A DNA stretch of 11,866 nucleotides from VGSZ01 sp044349155 (GTDB lineage: Bacteria > Myxococcota > UBA727 > VGSZ01): contig JBIKRQ010000198.1 of the NCBI GenBank assembly GCA_044349155.1, positions 1 through 11,866 on the forward strand, read 5' to 3'. The translations under genes were made by a program, and so were the position numbers. Position 1 is the first letter of the stretch; every line of letters starts with the position of its first letter. The notes beneath the pieces were generated by a model that saw only the letters and a list, made by a program, of their open reading frames with translations, was not told the origin of the DNA and did not search any database. This document shows positions 9,101 through 11,866 of this stretch, piece by piece.

Positions 9101-10121
9101 CGCCGTCGTCGTGCGCCGCCTCAGCGATGCCAGCGGTGTCGACGTCAGTCTGTCGATGCTGATGGTGGCGCGCACGGTCGCAAGCCTTGCGCGCGTGCTC
9201 GATCAACGCGGCGCGAAAACAGCAACGACGACGACAGCCAACGATGCGCCAACGCCAACGGCACCAACACGCTTCGACGCGCACGCGCTCGTGGTGCCGC
9301 TGGGCTCGCATACCGTCGACGTCAAAGACGCAGGTGTGGTGTTCCTGCCGGGCATCGGCGGGCACGTGTTCACCTTTGCGCCGATCGCCGAGCAGATGCA
9401 GGTGCCGGCGTGCGGGTTGCGCACCTTCGGCAGCGAGGTGGGCGAAGAACCGCTCATGACCGTCGAAGCGCTCGCCACGCGCAACCTGCAAGCCCTCGAC
9501 GACGCCGGCGTTGGCGACGACGTCGTGTTCGCGGGCTACTCGTTTGGCGGGCTGGTCGCGTGGGAGATGGCGCTGCAGCGCAAGTTGGCGGGACGTCCTG
9601 TCCGCAAACTCGTGATCTTCGACACGATGGCACCGGGCTATCCAAAGAAGCTGCCGGCGTGGACCCGCGCGCTGTTGCACGCCGAATCGTTGCGGATGCG
9701 CGATTGGTCGGGCCGCATCGCCTACCTCAAAGAACGCCTGGACAGCGTGCGCGCGAAGCTGAATTTCAAGCTCCAACGGGCCGAAGCGTTCGTCGACGCC
9801 TACGCGATCGACGACGAGCAGCTTGCCGCCCTGCCCCTCGCGCAACGCCAGCAACTGCAGCGCCTGGCTGGTGTGTCGACGTTGGCGCACCACGCCTACT
9901 GGCCGCGGTCGTCGACGTCGGTGCCGCTGCTGCTGTTCGCCGCCGAAACCGGCTTCTCCTGGGCCGCCACGCAGATGGACGACCCGTGGCTGGGCTGGCG
10001 CACGTGGGGCAGCGGGCACGTCGAGCGCGTCGTGCTCAAGGGCGACCACCTGCGCTTGTTCATGGCAGAAAACCTCGCGGCGATCGCAAGGCACCTCGAC
10101 GAGAGTGCACGTCGACGCTAA
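6162..10121 (+). CDS. single-module nonribosomal peptide synthetase, C-A-T-TE (EntF-like order)
   Basis: 1319 residues with four domains. Condensation (about 8-430): HHLILDG at 133-139 holds the catalytic HHxxxDG, and EMGCFVRTKALR (287-298) matches motif C5. C4, C6 and C7 are degenerate. Adenylation (about 455-930): FTSGSTGTPKG (596-606), FDGS (640-643), NEYGPTE (735-741), YRTGDL (824-829) and NDKINKRAL, with K925 the likely catalytic lysine. Carrier (about 945-1012): GGHS with S977 as phosphopantetheine site. Thioesterase (about 1055-1310): GYSFGG with S1127, probable D1154 and H1296. Aligned by eye to PheA, the selectivity code reads D-G-E-S-I-G-E-V-F-K. The two acidic residues might meet a basic or amine-bearing substrate, but I cannot name it. 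The order and length match E. coli EntF, yet the code is not serine-like and no enterobactin genes are here. With no upstream module, the C domain may take an acyl group from CoA or another carrier. ATG 6162 has a weak CAGG ahead. Confidence 0.9.
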   Translation: MSSSSRTFPLTTVERRFWFLHQLHPQAPVANIGRVVDLHGELYADDVARAFAIVAENPVLRMRVVQENGEPVGALGAPTRLVKLDVDDADDAMINAAVDEVVRAPYDLERGPLCRARLLRRSDNHHVLILGAHHLILDGWGLSRSLPRALARALRGEQMTFGDEAALDDDLWIDARSARGADDAAPAARAADKAFWQQRLAGVSALSMPTVFPPPPQATGRAFDVEVPIDSALFAAASAFAAEQGARTVHVFLAAFVAELSRACRTTDLLIGTTRASRPNDDADNHEMGCFVRTKALRVALPTNGSFVDAVAASRAAVRESLQHGAFDAEELPTIGAPLPSALFNYIPFSAFDGVIPGVDVNAGRIIAGGTAFPISLTVDEKGNTPRLVVEVEADRFDEGFAERFAHRVLRILAAGLAAPTQPLAFLTRLGDVDVSALLRNDATAEQRSGVVGGHLGCAVAEDLASADAPALVVVTDPQDPSRDVVIERADLLQRGRAIAASLAVDGVGPGSLVGLCCLDPQRTVEGICGILFAGAAYVPLDPAAPAGRHDAIRTQAKFVVLLRDADVAQRALAVVDDPDVLSIPGSDTDPAYAVFTSGSTGTPKGVVISQRAAMAQLQARDALGFPHVDRSLLLAPFFFDGSIETVFWSLTTGGTMHLLGEDHRRDPTAIRHALSRRHITYTSAVPALWSAVLDAAAPGDEPLEALGFVIVGGEKLTPQLVEKHHVHSDAWLVNEYGPTESTVFSTSWSAPRRGQPVPARIPIGRCAPHVRCRVVDDALKPVPVLEVGELLVGGLGLADGYLNAPEQTAAAFVIDAVDGDRWYRTGDLVRLWPDGELEWLARKDEQVKLRGVRIEPTEVEAVLLASGALEAAVVVENDHLLAWVASATLTEADLLTLVQQRLPEAMVPARIVVLPSLPKTANDKINKRALPRAVVDDTATPPVTATEKLIARVWSDVLGVEVNNIHRSFVAWGGHSLKAAVVVRRLSDASGVDVSLSMLMVARTVASLARVLDQRGAKTATTTTANDAPTPTAPTRFDAHALVVPLGSHTVDVKDAGVVFLPGIGGHVFTFAPIAEQMQVPACGLRTFGSEVGEEPLMTVEALATRNLQALDDAGVGDDVVFAGYSFGGLVAWEMALQRKLAGRPVRKLVIFDTMAPGYPKKLPAWTRALLHAESLRMRDWSGRIAYLKERLDSVRAKLNFKLQRAEAFVDAYAIDDEQLAALPLAQRQQLQRLAGVSTLAHHAYWPRSSTSVPLLLFAAETGFSWAATQMDDPWLGWRTWGSGHVERVVLKGDHLRLFMAENLAAIARHLDESARRR

Positions 10122-10131
10122 CGCTCGCTGC

Positions 10132-11034
10132 ATGTCGATCACGCGCTCCCTCGTTGTCGCCGCCCGCCAGACCCTCGAGGGCAAGTGGTCGGCACCGGTC
10201 GATCCGCTGCTGCGGCAGTTGGCGCTGCGGGCCACGGCATTCACCGCGACAACGCGTCCTTCGTCGTCACAGGCCGCGATGGAGGCCTGCTACAGCGGTG
10301 GTCGTCCGCTGCTGCTCGGACACCGCGGGGCGATGGCGCGTGCCCCGGAGAACACGCTCGGTGCATTTCGCGCGGCCCTTCACGACGGTGCTCACGGCGT
10401 CGAACTCGACACCACCCTCTCGGGCGACAGCGTGCCCGTGGTGCTGCACGACGACACGCTCGATCGCACCACCAATGTGATCGGCAAGCCCGTCGACTTC
10501 GACGCCGACGAACTCGGCCACGTCGACGCCGGCAGCTGGTTTCAAGGTTGGGGCACCGAGCCGGTGCCGCGCCTGCACGACGCCCTCGCGATGATGCCCG
10601 ATGGGGCCGTCGTCAACGTCGAGCTCAAGGGCCCAACGCCGGCGTGGGTCGGCCTTGAGCGTCGCGTTGTCGAGGTCATCCGCGCCCACACGCCGCGCAT
10701 CAATGTGATCGTGAGTTCGTTTCATCCTGCCCAGCTGCTCGAGGTGCGGCGCCTCGATCGCAGCATCCCGATCGCGGTGCTGCTGTGGCCAAAGGCGGTG
10801 CTGCCGCTGCGCACGGGCTGGTCGGTGCCGCTGCTGGCGCCCGATGCGATCCACCCGCCGGCGTCGATCGTCGACCGCGCCTTCGTCGACGCTGCGCGCT
10901 CTGCGGGCTTGCGCGTGCACGTGTGGGCGGTGCGCAGTATCGACGAGGGGCAACGGCTGCTCGACCTCGGCGTTGACGGCTTGATCGTCGACGACGTTGC
11001 TGCCCATGCGACCCAGTGCGGGCGTGCGCGATGA
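10132..11034 (+). CDS. glycerophosphodiester phosphodiesterase family protein
   Basis: 300 residues. The family hydrolyses glycerophosphodiesters to glycerol 3-phosphate and an alcohol using a metal ion in a TIM barrel. Key motifs are GHRG (63-66), PENT (72-75), ELD at 91-93 and H106 in VVLHDD, which supply the acid/base histidines and metal ligands. VELKG (163-167), SSFHP (195-199), HVWAV (263-267) and GVDGLIVDD near the end follow as in the family. There is no signal peptide, so it is probably cytoplasmic. The first 50-60 residues before the barrel form an unusual basic, Ala-rich extension. M50 (10279) would give a more typical 251-residue protein, so the start is uncertain. A GTG at 10105, overlapping the NRPS end, is another option. 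It lies 10 bases after the NRPS and overlaps the next gene by ATGA, which suggests one transcript and possibly a lipid-linked role with the NRPS. Confidence 0.9.
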   Translation: MSITRSLVVAARQTLEGKWSAPVDPLLRQLALRATAFTATTRPSSSQAAMEACYSGGRPLLLGHRGAMARAPENTLGAFRAALHDGAHGVELDTTLSGDSVPVVLHDDTLDRTTNVIGKPVDFDADELGHVDAGSWFQGWGTEPVPRLHDALAMMPDGAVVNVELKGPTPAWVGLERRVVEVIRAHTPRINVIVSSFHPAQLLEVRRLDRSIPIAVLLWPKAVLPLRTGWSVPLLAPDAIHPPASIVDRAFVDAARSAGLRVHVWAVRSIDEGQRLLDLGVDGLIVDDVAAHATQCGRAR

Positions 11035-11225
11035 GCGAGCAGCAACCACTGCGCCTGCAGGATTTCTTGAAGCGCGAGCAACTCGTGAGCAGCGGCGGCG
11101 AGGCCAAACACGCCATTCAAGGCGGCCTGGTCACGGTCAACGGCGTCGTCGACACGCGACGCAAACGGCAGCTGCAACGCGGCGATCTCGTTGGCTACGA
11201 AGGCCGCGAAGCACGCGTCGAGTAG
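11031..11225 (+). CDS. S4-domain RNA-binding protein, YbcJ/YaaA type
   Basis: 64 residues, nearly all one S4 domain. The pattern LQDFLKREQLVSSGGEAKHA, then I-Q-G-G-LVTVNGVVDTRRKRQLQRGD, is the signature of the small S4-like family that includes E. coli YbcJ (about 70 residues) and B. subtilis YaaA. Members are thought to bind structured RNA, perhaps in ribosome or tRNA biology, but a precise role is not settled. The two Gly pairs (SGGEA, QGG), the VNG turn and the basic RRKRQ stretch fit an RNA-binding surface. The ATG at 11031 overlaps the TGA of the phosphodiesterase gene as ATGA, so translation is probably coupled. An earlier in-frame start at 11016 would add five residues and lacks that logic. 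Its stop TAG (11223-11225) lies within the shared hairpin at 11221-11242. Confidence 0.88.
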   Translation: MSEQQPLRLQDFLKREQLVSSGGEAKHAIQGGLVTVNGVVDTRRKRQLQRGDLVGYEGREARVE

Positions 11226-11242
11226 CGCCTGCTGACGCTACT
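11221..11242. terminator. shared hairpin carrying both convergent stop codons
   Basis: AGTAGCG (11221-11227) and CGCTACT (11236-11242) form a perfect seven-base stem around an eight-base loop. The TAG stop of the S4 gene (11223-11225) lies in the left arm, and the TAG of the minus-strand gene (11240-11238) lies in the right arm. The two genes end only 12 bases apart. No T-run follows on either strand, so a two-way terminator is plausible but unproven. Confidence 0.5.
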
Positions 11243-11866
11243 GATCGAGCCGACGGCTCGCGCAGCCCACAAGCCCGCCGTCGTTGGTGCGCAGCAGGTA
11301 GCCCGCGTAGCGCTTACCGCGGGCCACGAAGCCGCCCCACACACCCCGCGCCGCGACGACGTCACTCTTGTCCCACGCCCACGTGTCGTAGTGCGCGGCG
11401 AAGCGGGCATCGGCGAGATCGGCACCGATCCAGGCTTGCTCGGCCGTGGGCACGCGCGCGTCGTTGACGATGAGTTCGGCCACCGCACCGTCGGCACGCG
11501 ACAACGCCAGCAACGCCAACAAGCTGCGCTCGTGCAGGCCGTACAACGCACCGTGCAACGTCGAGAACGCCGTGCCCTCGGGCTTGTTGGCCGCGAGCAC
11601 CACCGTGACCGGCTCACGCAACGCGGCCGCTTTCTCGACCCCGTTTTTGCCGCGCACGACGCGCTCGGCAGCGAGCAAGCCCGCCAACACGAGTCGCGGG
11701 TCTGACGACGACAGCGCCTTGAGCACCGGGGCCACCGACAACATGTCGGGTGCTGCTTGCGCAATGCCCGCCAACGCGTACGCGGCATCAACACCGGTGC
11801 CATCGACGGCCGAATTCATCTGCTCCAGCGCCACGCGCGTCTCGACGGGCGTGAAGTGTTTGGCGT
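11238..11866 (-). CDS. unknown alanine-rich protein, C-terminal 209 codons (5' end outside window)
   Basis: I do not recognise this family. The frame is open from the TAG at 11240-11238 to the right edge. The in-frame GTG at 11834 is probably internal, because the ten complete codons upstream of it stay open and look like protein (AKHFTPVETR). The visible part has helix-rich Ala/Leu segments such as VDAAYALAGIAQAAPDMLSVAPVLKALSSSDPRLVLAGLLAAERV, written here in two parts: roughly the first 45 residues after the edge-proximal MNSAVDG, and again SLLALLALSRADGAVAELIV. This spacing recalls HEAT-like helical repeats, but I cannot confirm it. The C-terminal part is different: aromatic and glycine-rich, with HYDTWAWDKSDVV, RGVWGGFVARGKRYAGYLLR and a closing GLVGCASRRLDQ. 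No signal peptide or membrane segment is seen in the visible part. It converges on the S4 gene with 12 bases between the stops. Confidence 0.75.
   Translation of the reverse strand, partial: AKHFTPVETRVALEQMNSAVDGTGVDAAYALAGIAQAAPDMLSVAPVLKALSSSDPRLVLAGLLAAERVVRGKNGVEKAAALREPVTVVLAANKPEGTAFSTLHGALYGLHERSLLALLALSRADGAVAELIVNDARVPTAEQAWIGADLADARFAAHYDTWAWDKSDVVAARGVWGGFVARGKRYAGYLLRTNDGGLVGCASRRLDQ

Noticed and set aside
6162..10121. entF of enterobactin synthesis
   Set aside because: Domain order and length agree, but the selectivity code is not the serine type, the condensation domain is divergent, and no siderophore genes are nearby.
8409..10244. Long minus-strand open frame (611 codons) opposite the NRPS
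   Set aside because: Same kind of composition artefact. The plus strand carries intact adenylation, carrier and thioesterase motifs over the whole span.
8657..10480. Long plus-strand open frame (607 codons) in another frame over the NRPS end
   Set aside because: Arg/Ala-rich low-complexity translation with no motif, overlapping a real gene in a different frame and running into the GDPD gene.

Overview
The window is built from two unlike pieces of DNA that meet close to position 546-560. The left piece (1 to about 545) is AT-rich. It holds, all on the minus strand, a tRNA-Gly(GCC)/tRNA-Leu(UAA) pair, a strong intrinsic terminator, and the first 81 codons of an RND/MMPL-type membrane transporter written in AT-rich codons (AGA, ATA, TTA) behind a Bacteroidota-like -7 box. 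This looks like a member of the Bacteroidota. The right piece (about 560 to 11866) is strongly GC-rich, with G or C at most third codon positions and constant use of GTC-GAC/GAC-GAC strings. It uses the three-subunit PurS/PurQ/PurL synthase and an iron-sulfur type PurF, which argues against gamma- or betaproteobacteria. A myxobacterial or other high-GC deltaproteobacterial-type genome is my best guess, but the phylum is inferred, not proven. The abrupt change suggests a chimeric assembly, possibly joined at the conserved tRNA-Gly, more than a natural transfer, though I cannot decide this from sequence alone.

Layout of the right piece: a minus-strand gene for an exported or membrane glycine-zipper protein of unknown function (592-1188) diverges from a plus-strand purine cluster, purS (1297-1536), purQ (1540-2241), purL (2238-4520) and purF (4581-6062). 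PurS, PurQ and PurL form formylglycinamide ribonucleotide amidotransferase (step 4 of IMP synthesis), and PurF carries out the first committed step. The short gap between purS and purQ and the ATGA overlap of purQ and purL point to coupled translation.

After a 99-base gap with a hairpin and a small palindrome comes a 1319-residue single-module nonribosomal peptide synthetase with the order condensation, adenylation, carrier, thioesterase (6162-10121). Ten bases on is a glycerophosphodiester phosphodiesterase family gene (10132-11034), which overlaps by ATGA a 64-residue S4 RNA-binding protein of the YbcJ/YaaA type (11031-11225). Converging on these is the 3' part of an unknown alanine-rich protein (11238-11866, minus), whose stop codon shares a hairpin with the stop codon of the S4 gene.

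The purine genes form one clear functional unit. The NRPS, phosphodiesterase and S4 genes probably share a transcript. The NRPS has no partner module here, so its product is unknown. A free-standing module that acylates or releases one amino acid, with a lipid-active enzyme beside it, is the most interesting lead in the window. I see no CRISPR array, insertion sequence, integrase or rRNA gene.
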